Shown here one piece after another: positions 7,687 to 16,488 of a DNA stretch of 64,000 bases. The notes beneath the pieces were generated by a model. The model saw only the letters and a program-made list of their open reading frames with translations. It was not told the DNA's origin and ran no database searches. The translations under genes and the position numbers were made by a program. Position 1 is the first letter of the stretch. The number at the start of each line of letters is the position of its first letter. This DNA is from Mycobacterium sp. (GTDB lineage Bacteria > Actinomycetota > Actinomycetes > Mycobacteriales > Mycobacteriaceae), in the NCBI GenBank assembly GCA_020438845.1, contig JAGQTV010000017.1:62001-126000 (forward strand). Direction: 5' to 3'.

Positions 7687-9492
7687 GTGCGCAATAAGGG
7701 GCGTGTCGCCGCGATTGCGGCTGGCATGGTGCGATTGCGCCCTTCCCGCCGCCGGTGGCCGTTAGCCGCTCGCGTGGCGGCGTGCACCGCGATTCCCGTC
7801 CTGGCCGGATGGGCGTTCGGATCGGTAGACGCCGGCTTGGTCGCTACCTTGGGAATCTTCACCGCCGACTACGGAACCGACAGGCCGTACGTCAAACGCG
7901 GTATTCAGTCCGCGGTGATCGCGGTGGCACTGTCTGCCGCGGTCACGGTGGGGATGTGGGCGTCGGCTGTGGCATGGATCGCGGTCCTGGCAGTGTCGGC
8001 GGTTGCGGTAGTTGCGGTATGGATCTGTTCTGCCCTGGCCACCGGCCCCCCAGGTGCGTACATGTTCGTCCTGGTTTGCGCTGCCGGAATCGGCGTATCG
8101 GCAGCGCACCTACCGCCCTGGCAGGTCGGCCTGTTGGTGCTTGCCGGAGGCACGGTCGCCTGGCTTGGGGGAATGACCCCCGCGCTCACCGACCCACGCG
8201 GGCCCGAGAAGGAGGCACTGGCGGCTGCCGGAGACGCCGTCGCAAACTATCTCGAGGTGGCTGGCACTCCGGAGGCGGTCGGGGTTCGGCGACGTGCGGC
8301 CGAATCGCTCGCGCGGTCGTGGACGGCGCTCGTCGACTACCAACCTGCCCGTGGCCGTTCGGCCGCACAGTTGATACCGCTACGCGAAGCCAACCACGCT
8401 CTGCACGTTATGTTCGCCGACGGGATGGCGGCGGCACGCCAAGGCGAGGTCATGCCGAACGGCGCCGCGGCCTCCGCCCGCGCCATCGGGACTCTGTCGG
8501 CGAATCCCTCAATCGTCGCCAACCGCGATCCACACCGGCCTCCGCTACCGCCGGTTGCCATCCCGGCCAGGCTCTCCGGTGCAGTCAGGCGGGGATCACA
8601 TGACCGGAGGGTGATGGCGCGGGTCGCGGTGGCAACGCCGTTGACGGGCGCCGCGACAGCGGCGTTAGGTGTCGGCCATGCCTACTGGGCCATGGCCGCG
8701 GCCGTTCTCGTCCTGCACCAGGGCGCACACCTGACAGCGACTCTGCAGCGCGGTACGGAACGAGTGATCGGCACGATGGTCGGGTTGTGCTTCTCCGCCC
8801 TTATTCTGGCTGCCCACCCCCAAGGGCTATGGCTCGTCTTCATCGTCGTCGGACTTCAATTCGGTATCCAGATGTACATCATCGGCAACTATGCCGTTGC
8901 CACGGTATTCATCACGGCGATCGCGCTGACCATCTCCGCCGGTACGCGCCGGGTCGATGTCGGCACTCTGCTCGCCGACCGCGGCCTGGACACCGTGATC
9001 GGATGCGGATTGGGAACCGCGGTGTTTCTGCTGATGGCCCGTCGTCAGGAAGCCCAGCGCCTCACCGAGTCGATCGCCGGGGTGATCGAGGGCACCATCC
9101 GGGCAACCGAATTCATCATAAACAACGACGTGTCTTCCCTTCCGGCCCGCGACGCTCGACGTGCGTTGCAGGACAGCATCTTTGATTTGGATAAGGCTCA
9201 GGAGTCGGCCCGGCACGGATCACACAGCGACCAGGCAGAAGCTGTCCGGCTGGACGGTGCCATCGTCGCCGCGGAAGAACTCGGCTATGCGACAGTTGCG
9301 GCATGCTGGAAAGCCGAGCGGCACATGCCCGGGTTATCCGGGTCCGCGGAGTACCTCACGAGGCTGCGTACCCTCGCGCAGGCGGTGCAGGCGGGAACGA
9401 CAAGCCCTATGTGCGAGGAACTTTCGGTCCTCTGCGCACCGGAAGTGCTTGCATTGGAAAGGGCATGGCGGACTCTCCCGCCAGAAGCCTGA
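7687..9492 (+). CDS. FUSC-family membrane protein (aromatic-acid exporter-like)
   Basis: About 601 residues with two clusters of hydrophobic helices (about residues 25-165 and 315-450), each followed by a soluble region. This duplicated layout is typical of the fusaric acid resistance (FUSC/YccS/AaeB) family. The second half contains the characteristic short basic-Gly stretch GTERVIGTMVGLCFSALIL and an RGLDTVIGCGLGT segment. The family exports aromatic or amphipathic acids, but the substrate here is unknown. The start is uncertain: GTG 7687 or ATG 7726, neither with a clear ribosome-binding site. It is convergent with the GGDEF-EAL gene, only 14 bp apart. Confidence 0.8.
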   Translation: MRNKGRVAAIAAGMVRLRPSRRRWPLAARVAACTAIPVLAGWAFGSVDAGLVATLGIFTADYGTDRPYVKRGIQSAVIAVALSAAVTVGMWASAVAWIAVLAVSAVAVVAVWICSALATGPPGAYMFVLVCAAGIGVSAAHLPPWQVGLLVLAGGTVAWLGGMTPALTDPRGPEKEALAAAGDAVANYLEVAGTPEAVGVRRRAAESLARSWTALVDYQPARGRSAAQLIPLREANHALHVMFADGMAAARQGEVMPNGAAASARAIGTLSANPSIVANRDPHRPPLPPVAIPARLSGAVRRGSHDRRVMARVAVATPLTGAATAALGVGHAYWAMAAAVLVLHQGAHLTATLQRGTERVIGTMVGLCFSALILAAHPQGLWLVFIVVGLQFGIQMYIIGNYAVATVFITAIALTISAGTRRVDVGTLLADRGLDTVIGCGLGTAVFLLMARRQEAQRLTESIAGVIEGTIRATEFIINNDVSSLPARDARRALQDSIFDLDKAQESARHGSHSDQAEAVRLDGAIVAAEELGYATVAACWKAERHMPGLSGSAEYLTRLRTLAQAVQAGTTSPMCEELSVLCAPEVLALERAWRTLPPEA

Positions 9493-9506
9493 CAGGTGAC
9501 TGGCCA

Positions 9507-11912
9507 TTATGGTGTTGCACCAGAACGCACTTCGAGCGGCGCTACCGAGATGGAGCACACCCCACCTGCTTCGAGCAACTCGCGCGCGGCGTCGAAGGTC
9601 ATGGCGCGGCGGTAGAGGAAGCCCTGGGCGTGCATGGCTCCCATGGCGATCAAGGTGTCGCGTTCCGCGATGGTCTCGACCCCCTCGACGACGAGGTCGA
9701 GGGCCAGAGCCTTGGCGAGCGCTACTACCGACTGCACGACGGCGCGTTGTTTGTTGTTGGCCTCGTCGATGTCGGCGACGAACGAGCGGTCGAGTTTGAT
9801 CTGATCGACCGGAAGGGACCGCAGCTGGGTCAATGACGAGTAACCGGTTCCGAAATCGTCCAGGGAAACCCGTACGCCGGCTTCTCGCAGCCTGCCTAGC
9901 ACCTCATGCGCGACTTTGACGTCAACGAGGGCGTGCTCGGTGAGTTCGATGATCAGCGCGTCCGGCGGGACGTTAGCGGAGCGCAGTAAAGCGAGCACTT
10001 CGTCGGCGAACCCCGGCTCGCGAACCTGGCGCGCGGTCACGTTAACCGAGATTGTCAATCCGTGGGCCAATCCCGCCGCCCGCCACTCGGCGAGGTTTCT
10101 GATCCCCTCTTCCAATACCCAGTGGCCGATTTCAACGATCATGCCGTTGTCCTCGGCGAGGGGAATGAACATGTCGGGGCTGAGGTGCGGCAGTCCGGGC
10201 CGGTTCCATTGCAGCAGTAGCTCGAAGCCTGTGACGGCGCCGGTGTCGAGCATCACCAGCGGCTGGGCTCCCACGCGCAATTGATCGCGTTCCAAGGCAC
10301 GCCGAAGAGCCGCGTCCAGGTCAAGACGTTCCGCGACCTCGGCCTCGAGGTGGGCGTCATAGACGTTGATGTGGTTGCCCTCAGTGAGTTTGGCCCGGTA
10401 CATCGCAACGTCGGCCTCGCGCATCAGTTCCGCAGCGGATTCGGTGTCCGAATCCGCGAACGTGAGCCCGATGCTGGTTCCGACGAATGCCTCCTTCCCG
10501 TCGAGGTCGTACGGGGCGCTCAGCGCGGTGTGGATCCGTTCCGCCAAGGCCACCCCGTACTCGCGATCGGGCAGATCTGGGCAGAGGATGACGAACTCAT
10601 CCCCGCCCAGTCGCGCCACCGTGTCGGTGTCACGTGTGGCACTGGACAGGCGCTGCGCGGCCTTGATGAGCAATTGGTCGCCGGCGGCGTGGCCCAGTGA
10701 GTCATTGACCATTTTGAAACGGTCGAGGTCGCAGAACAGCAGCGCCAGTTGAGCTCCGCCGTCGCCGATGGCAGACAGGCTGTCCGCGAGGCGGGTGAGA
10801 AGCAGGCTGCGGTTGGCCAGCCCGGTGAGCGCGTCGCGGTTGGCCTGCTGGGCCAGCTTCGCAGCCGAGGCCTCGCGCTCCAGCGCAAGGGATACCAGGT
10901 CGCGGCAACGCAGGAAGGCCGTGCGGGCGCTTTCGTCCAGTGTGCTTGCGTCTCCGAACACCTCGAACGCCCCAACGGTATTCGTTGTGGCGGCGTGGAA
11001 AGTTCGACTCCAGGCTGGCGTCCCGGAAACGTCCGCATGCGGAGGCTGCGTTACCGACAGGGTGCCCGCGCTGATGCGCACCGCATGCTGTCCGGACACC
11101 GATGCTGCGAGTTCGGCGACTTGTCGCAAGACGGTGGAAAGCGCCTCGCCGGTAGCGATCTGCTGCAGGAGATGGGCCTGCGCTCGATCGAGGAACGAGA
11201 CCTGGGCGAGTCTCTTCTTGGTGGCCTGCAATTCCTGTCGTTCCTGATCCAGCGCGCGCCGGGCAGCTCGGTACTGCCGCCCTACATCGGCAGCGACCCA
11301 CGCGAGCAACGCCGCACCGACGAGGAGGGTAGCGATGAGGAGCATTAAGTTGATGAATCGGCTGCGGAGTAGGGCGCTGTTGCTAGCGCGCGCATCCGTG
11401 TGCAGTTGAGCGGCAGTACTGTCGGCCAGGTGGCGGGCCGCTTCGGATAGCGCTTCGGTTCGGGGCAGAACGATCGTTGCCCAACGCTCCCGTTCGCCGA
11501 CTGGGAGGACGCCGGGCGGCATCTGGCCTATGGCATCATCCAACGCGGTGAGGCTCGCGCGAAACTCCGGCGGGACGGAGTCACCGACCGGGATTCCCTG
11601 CCCGTCCACCACCGACAGTCGTCGGCCCAACATCGCGCGGACCATTTGCACGTCGCGCCGGGATGCGAACCCGAGGAGGTAGCGCTCGGATTCGTCGATG
11701 TAGGAGAGCGCCTCGCGCATGGTGTAAGACAGGTTGTTCCCAACGGACTCGGTCCGGGCGAATGTTTCGGTGTACCTGCGCTGAGTGGCCGAGGCCGCCC
11801 AGTTGGTTGCCACCAACGCGATGATCATCAGTAACGCGACAACGGCAAGTGCCCACTGTCCGCGGTTGAGACGAAGCCGCGGATCTGGGGAGGTACCCCC
11901 CTCGGTGGGCAT
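9507..11912 (-). CDS. Membrane GGDEF-EAL protein (cyclic-di-GMP turnover)
   Basis: About 801 residues. Membrane helices at ~20-41 and ~186-209 bracket an extracytoplasmic helical sensor region (CHASE3-like in layout). A linker and GAF-like region follow, then GGDEF and EAL domains. GGDEF is canonical (436-440) with an intact I-site RDTD (427-430). In the EAL domain the signature motif is ELL with Q in place of the usual R (residue 564 onward), but the other catalytic segments are kept: SVNVTARQ, ELTEHALV, DDFGTGYSSL, KLDRSF and EGVET. Both activities are therefore plausible. The ATG at 11912 overlaps the TGA of the upstream lipoprotein gene (TGATG), which decides this start over an ATG at 11969 that would overlap by 58 bp. 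Confidence 0.88.
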   Translation of the reverse strand: MPTEGGTSPDPRLRLNRGQWALAVVALLMIIALVATNWAASATQRRYTETFARTESVGNNLSYTMREALSYIDESERYLLGFASRRDVQMVRAMLGRRLSVVDGQGIPVGDSVPPEFRASLTALDDAIGQMPPGVLPVGERERWATIVLPRTEALSEAARHLADSTAAQLHTDARASNSALLRSRFINLMLLIATLLVGAALLAWVAADVGRQYRAARRALDQERQELQATKKRLAQVSFLDRAQAHLLQQIATGEALSTVLRQVAELAASVSGQHAVRISAGTLSVTQPPHADVSGTPAWSRTFHAATTNTVGAFEVFGDASTLDESARTAFLRCRDLVSLALEREASAAKLAQQANRDALTGLANRSLLLTRLADSLSAIGDGGAQLALLFCDLDRFKMVNDSLGHAAGDQLLIKAAQRLSSATRDTDTVARLGGDEFVILCPDLPDREYGVALAERIHTALSAPYDLDGKEAFVGTSIGLTFADSDTESAAELMREADVAMYRAKLTEGNHINVYDAHLEAEVAERLDLDAALRRALERDQLRVGAQPLVMLDTGAVTGFELLLQWNRPGLPHLSPDMFIPLAEDNGMIVEIGHWVLEEGIRNLAEWRAAGLAHGLTISVNVTARQVREPGFADEVLALLRSANVPPDALIIELTEHALVDVKVAHEVLGRLREAGVRVSLDDFGTGYSSLTQLRSLPVDQIKLDRSFVADIDEANNKQRAVVQSVVALAKALALDLVVEGVETIAERDTLIAMGAMHAQGFLYRRAMTFDAARELLEAGGVCSISVAPLEVRSGATP

Positions 11913-12508
11913 CAGGGTCTTGGTGCCGCTGGACTGGTCACGGTGATCGATGCCAGGCTCCAATTCCATGCATCGAGCACGGCGGCCAGTGGCGTTCCAT
12001 CGGGAAAGACGATGCGAATCGGTCCGCCTTGGTCGTAAGGGATGGGGGCTCCGTCGCGCTCGGTGGCAATCAGCGCTTTCGACTCGACCATCGGTGTGAC
12101 GGAACTGGAGTAGTGGTAGTCATTGACAGCCCTGGTGTCGATGGTGGCGCTATCGGGGATTCCGGCCTTGGACAGGACGGTGGCGAGCGGAACGCCGCGG
12201 AACGTCTGGCGCCTCTTGACGAACGGTTCGTCGAGGGTAATCGTGGTGGTACCAAGTGCGTTGAGTTGCTCGAGTGTGAGGGACAGCGGCGTGTTGCCAC
12301 CGTTCACGGTCAGAACTGGTTCGTTGGGTGCCGCTGGATCGATCGACGGAACGCCGTAAGGATTAGTGGTAGGCGGGCCGACCTGCGACGCGGCCGCTCC
12401 GGCAGACGAGGACGTGCCAGGGGTACTCGAATTGCCTCCGCAAGCGGACAGGCCGAAGATGGCCACAGCACCCGCTACGCCGACAGCTATCCACCGGTTG
12501 CGCACCAT
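11912..12508 (-). CDS. Lipoprotein with a molybdopterin-oxidoreductase-like (sulfite oxidase fold) domain, no molybdenum ligand
   Basis: 198 residues. The signal peptide ends in the lipobox LSAC (acylated Cys23), then a Ser/Thr-rich linker and a ~130-residue domain. Segments such as LTLEQLNALGTTTITLDEP, FRGVPLATVLSKAGI, GPIRIVFPDG and the final AWNWSLASITV fit the small molybdopterin-binding-like domains found in exported proteins. Cys23 is the only cysteine, so the cysteine that ligates molybdenum in true sulfite oxidases is missing and catalysis is unlikely. The stop codon overlaps the start of the GGDEF-EAL gene, so the two are made together. I infer a ligand-binding sensory subunit on the outer face of the membrane. 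Confidence 0.75.
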   Translation of the reverse strand: MVRNRWIAVGVAGAVAIFGLSACGGNSSTPGTSSSAGAAASQVGPPTTNPYGVPSIDPAAPNEPVLTVNGGNTPLSLTLEQLNALGTTTITLDEPFVKRRQTFRGVPLATVLSKAGIPDSATIDTRAVNDYHYSSSVTPMVESKALIATERDGAPIPYDQGGPIRIVFPDGTPLAAVLDAWNWSLASITVTSPAAPRP

Positions 12509-12572
12509 CCTGACGATACGCGCCCATCGCGGTCGCCATCGGGTAGCGGAGGCGTAATCGCTGCGGCGTTGT

Positions 12573-13187
12573 TTAATCGGCCATCCGCAGACAGCGACAC
12601 GCCACCACCGCGAGATCCGCCGCGGCGTCAGCGGGACTTTTGGTCGGTGTAAGAATGTGGCTGAGACACAGGCGCACAACACTTTCCACCATCACGCGGA
12701 CGTCGTTCGGGTCCGCAGAAGGCCATTGTTCGTGAACCCAGTCGCCCAGGATCTCAATCGCGCGGTCGACGAGCGGTTCGCCCCGAATGGTCAGCAAGGG
12801 CAGCAGGGAAACATCGCCGCCGTTGGCCGGGGTGCGGGTCAAGATGGTTTGGAGCAGCGGGTTGTCTCGAGCTACGGAAACCATGTATTGCACCGCCTCG
12901 AACACTCCACCGGCGAGGTCCCCGGGGTGCAAATCCAGTCGGACCCTGACGCCCTCGAAGAACTCCGCCGTCTCCTGCATGACGAGGGCGTTGCCGAGGT
13001 CGTCTTTGGTGCCGAACTCGGCGTGCAGGCTTTGCCGGCTGATGCCGATCGCAGCAGCGATAGCACCCATCCGGACCGCCGCCCAGCCACGATCCAGGAC
13101 GCCTTGGCGGGCCGCTTCCAGAGCGAGCTCGCGCAGCCGGGCCCGGCCGAAAGCGCGGGTCTCGGCACGGAGGTCGACGACGGACAT
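12573..13187 (-). CDS. TetR-family transcriptional regulator
   Basis: 204 residues. The N-terminal helix-turn-helix (about 20-65) reads AARQGVLDRGWAAVRMGAIAA followed by IGISRQSLHAEFGTKDDLG, a typical TetR DNA-binding domain. The C-terminal ligand-binding part is not diagnostic. The gene is divergent from a P450/ferredoxin pair with 109 bp between starts, and that gap holds inverted repeats, so it most likely controls the P450 operon and itself. The downstream lipoprotein/GGDEF-EAL pair begins 64 bp further on the same strand and could be co-transcribed. Confidence 0.85.
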   Translation of the reverse strand: MSVVDLRAETRAFGRARLRELALEAARQGVLDRGWAAVRMGAIAAAIGISRQSLHAEFGTKDDLGNALVMQETAEFFEGVRVRLDLHPGDLAGGVFEAVQYMVSVARDNPLLQTILTRTPANGGDVSLLPLLTIRGEPLVDRAIEILGDWVHEQWPSADPNDVRVMVESVVRLCLSHILTPTKSPADAAADLAVVACRCLRMAD

Positions 13188-13236
13188 TCAACGGAGTCTA
13201 GCCCAGGCGACACTAGAAGGCATCTGTAATTTTTGC

Positions 13237-13271
13237 TTGACAATTATTAGTTTCTGTCAGATGCTCGACAG
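13237..13271. promoter_or_regulatory. Promoter/operator region between TetR and P450 genes
   Basis: TTGACA (13237-13242) is a perfect -35 hexamer on the plus strand; the matching -10 is weak (GATGCT at 13260). Two interlocking inverted repeats cover it: TGACA (13238-13242) with TGTCA (13255-13259), and CTGTC (13254-13258) with GACAG (13267-13271). The second pair shares its left arm with the first. A local AT-rich dip supports a regulatory role. Confidence 0.55.
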
Positions 13272-13296
13272 AGACGATAGCTACTCAGGAGAGATC

Positions 13297-14598
13297 ATGA
13301 CCGCAGCCACCGCCGCCACCACCCGCGCCGACCGCCCCTACGACCCGGCCGACATCTCATCGGTGGCCTTCTGGTCGATGCCTGCCAAGGACCGGGAAAA
13401 GGTGTTCGCCGAGTTGCGGGCGAACCGGCCGATCTCCTGGCATGAGCCGGTGAAGAACGGCATGTTCGAGGACCCCAACGATCAAGGTTTCTGGGCCGTG
13501 GTCCGGCACGCCGACCTGGTGGAGGTCACCCGCCGCCCCGCTGACTTCCTGTCCGGTGAAGGCATAGCGTTCGAGTCGATCCCCAGGGAACTCCTCGACG
13601 CCGCCCAGGGCTTCATCGCGATGGATCCGCCGCGGCACACCAAGATCCGCCGTCTGATGGCGGCGGCCTTCACCCCCAAGCAGCTCGCGCGTATCGACGA
13701 CCACATCATCGCCAACTCCCGGCGCATCGTGGATGACATCGCCGACAAAGGCGAGGTCGATTTCGTCAAAGAAGTGGCCTCTCTGGTGCCGATGAACAAC
13801 ATCTGCGACATGATCGGGATCCCGGAACAGCACCGGCACACCGTCGCCTACGAATCCCAGTTCGCCGACGGCTGGCGGGACCCTCGCTTGCTGCAGGGCG
13901 CCGATCCGCTGGCTCGGCTGACCCAGACCATTATGACGGTGCATGGAATCGCCCATGAACTCATCGCCGCCCGGCGCAGTAGTCCGGAGAACGACCTGAT
14001 GACGGCTCTGGTTCAAGCCGAAGTCGACGGCGAGCGCCTGACCGATGACGAGATCTCGTCGATTTTCGTGCTGCTGATCATCGCAGGCAACGACACCACC
14101 CGGCAGTCCATCGCCCACGGCATGAAGGCGCTCACCGACTTTCCCGAGCAGCGGGCCTGGTTGATGGAGGACATCAACGGGCGTCTGCCGATGGCGGTCG
14201 AGGAGATCATCCGCTGGGCCACCCCGATCATGACCTTCCGGCGCACCGCCGCCCACGACACCGAACTAGGCGGTCAACACATCACCGAGGGCGACAAGGT
14301 GGTGATGTTCTACTCCTCGGCGAACTGGGACACCGCGGTGTTCGATCATCCTGAGCAGCTCAACCTGGCTCGGCACCCGAACAAGCACATCTCGTTCGGC
14401 GGTGGTGGGATTCACCACTGCCTTGGTGCTCAGTTGGCTCGGCGCCAGATCGCGGCGACGTTCCGCGAGTTGTTGACCCGGCTGCCCGATATCCACGTGG
14501 TCGGCGAGCCGGAGCTGGGCACCGGCAACTTCTTCCATACTGTGATGTCCATGACCGCAGAGTTCACCCCCGAAACCAAGACCGGGGAGGATCGATGA
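13297..14598 (+). CDS. Cytochrome P450, related to the CYP124/125/142 group
   Basis: 433 residues. Soluble bacterial P450 with the I-helix oxygen-activation motif AGNDTTR, the K-helix ExxR (EEIIRWATP), and the heme-binding loop FGGGGIHHCLG with Cys375 as the iron ligand. The I-helix context (AGNDTTRQSIAHGMKALTDFP) and the RRTAAHDTELGG stretch resemble mycobacterial lipid/sterol-oxidising P450s; the true substrate is unknown. Start ATG 13297 has GGAGAG 5 bp upstream; the frame extends further upstream but without P450 character. The stop overlaps the start of a ferredoxin gene (ATGA), giving it a built-in redox partner. A divergent TetR gene probably regulates it. Confidence 0.93.
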   Translation: MTAATAATTRADRPYDPADISSVAFWSMPAKDREKVFAELRANRPISWHEPVKNGMFEDPNDQGFWAVVRHADLVEVTRRPADFLSGEGIAFESIPRELLDAAQGFIAMDPPRHTKIRRLMAAAFTPKQLARIDDHIIANSRRIVDDIADKGEVDFVKEVASLVPMNNICDMIGIPEQHRHTVAYESQFADGWRDPRLLQGADPLARLTQTIMTVHGIAHELIAARRSSPENDLMTALVQAEVDGERLTDDEISSIFVLLIIAGNDTTRQSIAHGMKALTDFPEQRAWLMEDINGRLPMAVEEIIRWATPIMTFRRTAAHDTELGGQHITEGDKVVMFYSSANWDTAVFDHPEQLNLARHPNKHISFGGGGIHHCLGAQLARRQIAATFRELLTRLPDIHVVGEPELGTGNFFHTVMSMTAEFTPETKTGEDR

Positions 14599-14786
14599 AG
14601 ATCGTCGTCGACAGAACCAAGTGCTCCTCGATCGGGTTGTGCGAGGCCGCCGTTCCGGACATCTTCGAGATCGGACCCGACGGGGTGCTGCAAATCCTGC
14701 AGGACGAGATTCCGGCCGACCGCCGCGAAGAGCTTGAGCAGGCTTGCGAGAACTGCCCGACTCAGGCGCTCAGCATTCAGGAGTGA
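14595..14786 (+). CDS. Small ferredoxin, [3Fe-4S] type, partner of the P450
   Basis: 63 residues. The cluster cysteines lie in CSSIGLC and in CENCPTQAL, matching the P450-associated ferredoxins that carry a CxxXxxC...CP pattern. The variable position in the first motif, often His or Gly-neighboured in relatives, is Ile here, a difference known to tune redox potential in mycobacterial homologues. It should pass electrons from a ferredoxin reductase to the P450; no reductase gene is adjacent. Translationally coupled to the P450 by a 4-bp overlap. Its 3' end overlaps the convergent PAP2 gene by 17 bp. Confidence 0.92.
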   Translation: MKIVVDRTKCSSIGLCEAAVPDIFEIGPDGVLQILQDEIPADRREELEQACENCPTQALSIQE

Positions 14787-15681
14787 CGGCATCGCGCAGC
14801 GATCGGCCGGTTCGGCTTGAATCCAGCCACCATGAGGCGAGCAGAATGACCGATCCTGCCCAGGCTGCGCCGAGAAGCCAGCCGGCCAGCACGTCGGTGA
14901 CGAAGTGCACGCCGAGATAGGGGCGGGAGAACCCGATCATGCTGACGAGCGCGGAGGTGACCGCCCACACCGCAACTTGATTCGGCCAGCGGCGCACGAC
15001 CCATCGGCACAGCATCCAGGCGCACAGCAGCCCAACGGCCGCAGCGCCGGTGGCGTGCCCGGACGGAAAAGACAGGCCATTCGGGGATAGCAGGGCGTAG
15101 GGCTGTGGCGGTCGGGGCCGGCCGACTAGGTGCTTGGCCACGACGATCACGAGTGCGATGCCGAGCCCACCGATGAGGCCCACAACGATCGGCAGCCGAG
15201 ATCTACCCCGGATGACGGCGAGCACGCACACCAGCGCCATACACGCCATCTGCGCACCCGTATTGCCGATCCGGGTTATGACGAGAAGGATTTGAGTGAG
15301 CCACAATTCGCGGTGTGCGGCCAACCAGCGTGCTGCTCCATCGTCGAATCGAACGAGGCCTTCGCCGTCGAGTACGTTGTCAAGTAGCGCGGTGAAGCCC
15401 AGTGCCATCGCCACCACCGCACCGAGACCCAGCAGCAGCACCACGAGAGCGAGGCCGTTTACCCCGAGACGGGCTCGAAGCGGGGCGGTCAACGGCCGGA
15501 GGCGATCCCAGCCACGCTCGAGGGGTGGCCCGATTACCGGAATTGTTGCTAGGTCGCGTGCGTTCCGCAGGGTCGGTGGGTGGCGGGCTATGACGACCGC
15601 CGTCCCGAGCAGTACCGCCAGCCATGCGATCACTCCCACGCCGATCGGACCGATCTGCGCTACTCCCTGACTGAACGTCAT
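14770..15681 (-). CDS. PAP2-family membrane phosphatase
   Basis: 303 residues, about six membrane helices. All three phosphatase signature motifs are present: KHLVGRPRP, FPSGH and SRPYLGVHFVTD, so a lipid-phosphate phosphatase activity (phosphatidate, undecaprenyl pyrophosphate or a similar substrate) is expected with the active site outside the membrane. An N-terminal extension of about 100 residues with two helices precedes the core domain. Its ATG overlaps the stop of the upstream cation-efflux gene (ATGA), so they are one operon. Substrate cannot be told from the sequence. Confidence 0.9.
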   Translation of the reverse strand: MTFSQGVAQIGPIGVGVIAWLAVLLGTAVVIARHPPTLRNARDLATIPVIGPPLERGWDRLRPLTAPLRARLGVNGLALVVLLLGLGAVVAMALGFTALLDNVLDGEGLVRFDDGAARWLAAHRELWLTQILLVITRIGNTGAQMACMALVCVLAVIRGRSRLPIVVGLIGGLGIALVIVVAKHLVGRPRPPQPYALLSPNGLSFPSGHATGAAAVGLLCAWMLCRWVVRRWPNQVAVWAVTSALVSMIGFSRPYLGVHFVTDVLAGWLLGAAWAGSVILLASWWLDSSRTGRSLRDAVTPEC

Positions 15682-16331
15682 GTCGAACCGCAGCCGTCAT
15701 TCGTGGGAGCCGTTGGCCCGCAACAGTTGCGGCCCTCCCACGCCTCAAGCCCCTCGCGGATGGCGATTGCGGCGATGATCAGGCCGGCGATCGGATCGGC
15801 CAGCGACCAGCCGAACAGGCCGTTGAGCGCGAGGCCGACGAGCAGCACCACCGACAGATAGGTGCACAGCAGGGTCTGTTTGGCGTCGGCCACCGCTGAG
15901 CGGGACCCCAGTTCGAGCCCTGCGCGGCGCTGCGCCCACCACAGCATCGGCATCACCACCAGGCTGAGGATCGCCAGTGCGATACCCACTATCGACGGCC
16001 GCGGCTCCTCGTATCCGAGCAGGGCGCGTACCGAATCCACGGTCACGTAAGCAGCGAGAGCGAAGAACGACAGAGCGATCACCCGCAACGCGGTCTTTTC
16101 CCGCGCCTCGGGATCGGCCGCGGCGAACTGCCAGGCGACGGCAGCCGCTGCGCCAACCTCGATCAACGAGTCCAGGCCGAAGCCCATCAGCGCCGTCGAC
16201 GACACCCGAGATCCTTCTCCGAGCGCGACGGCGGCTTCAGCGACGTTGTAGCCGATCGTGGCGCCCGCCAACTGGCGGATTCGCCGTTCGAGCGTCTGCC
16301 GCCGTTGGGCATCCATTCGGTTGTCCGGCAC
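15678..16331 (-). CDS. Cation-efflux (CDF-like) membrane protein
   Basis: 217 residues with five or six membrane helices. Segments FGLDSLIEVGAA, SAVADAKQTLLCTYLS and SLADPIAGLIIAAIAIREG correspond to helices of the cation diffusion facilitator family, with Asp/Glu residues at metal-site positions but no HxxxD pair in the first site and no C-terminal cytoplasmic domain. It may export a divalent metal or be a divergent relative. It starts with GTG at 16331, sharing a base with the TAG of a tiny upstream reading frame, and ends overlapping the PAP2 gene. Confidence 0.75.
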   Translation of the reverse strand: MPDNRMDAQRRQTLERRIRQLAGATIGYNVAEAAVALGEGSRVSSTALMGFGLDSLIEVGAAAAVAWQFAAADPEAREKTALRVIALSFFALAAYVTVDSVRALLGYEEPRPSIVGIALAILSLVVMPMLWWAQRRAGLELGSRSAVADAKQTLLCTYLSVVLLVGLALNGLFGWSLADPIAGLIIAAIAIREGLEAWEGRNCCGPTAPTNDGCGST

Positions 16332-16414
16332 TAGCCGACAGCTTCCGAGATGCGCTCGGCGACCGGGTCGAATCGGATCGGGATGACCGTGCCGATGAGT
16401 ATCGATTTCTTCAT
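16331..16414 (-). CDS. Possible 27-residue leader peptide upstream of the cation-efflux gene
   Basis: ATG at 16414 to TAG at 16331, encoding MKKSILIGTVIPIRFD and then PVAERISEAVG. Third codon positions after the start are strongly G/C, as in real mycobacterial genes. An AGAGGGG lies about 10 bp upstream, a long spacing. The TAG shares its G with the GTG start of the efflux gene, the arrangement seen in translational coupling. No family recognised. It could instead be an untranslated leader. Confidence 0.35.
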   Translation of the reverse strand: MKKSILIGTVIPIRFDPVAERISEAVG

Positions 16415-16488
16415 CGTCAGGCCATCCCCTCTGAAACTGCTGCTCTTAAACGCGGCCGGGGCGTCGCCCTCTGGGCAACAATAAGGCC

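Noticed and set aside
11912-12508. Lipoprotein as an active molybdoenzyme
   Set aside because: It has no cysteine apart from the lipidated one, so the molybdenum ligand of sulfite oxidases is missing.
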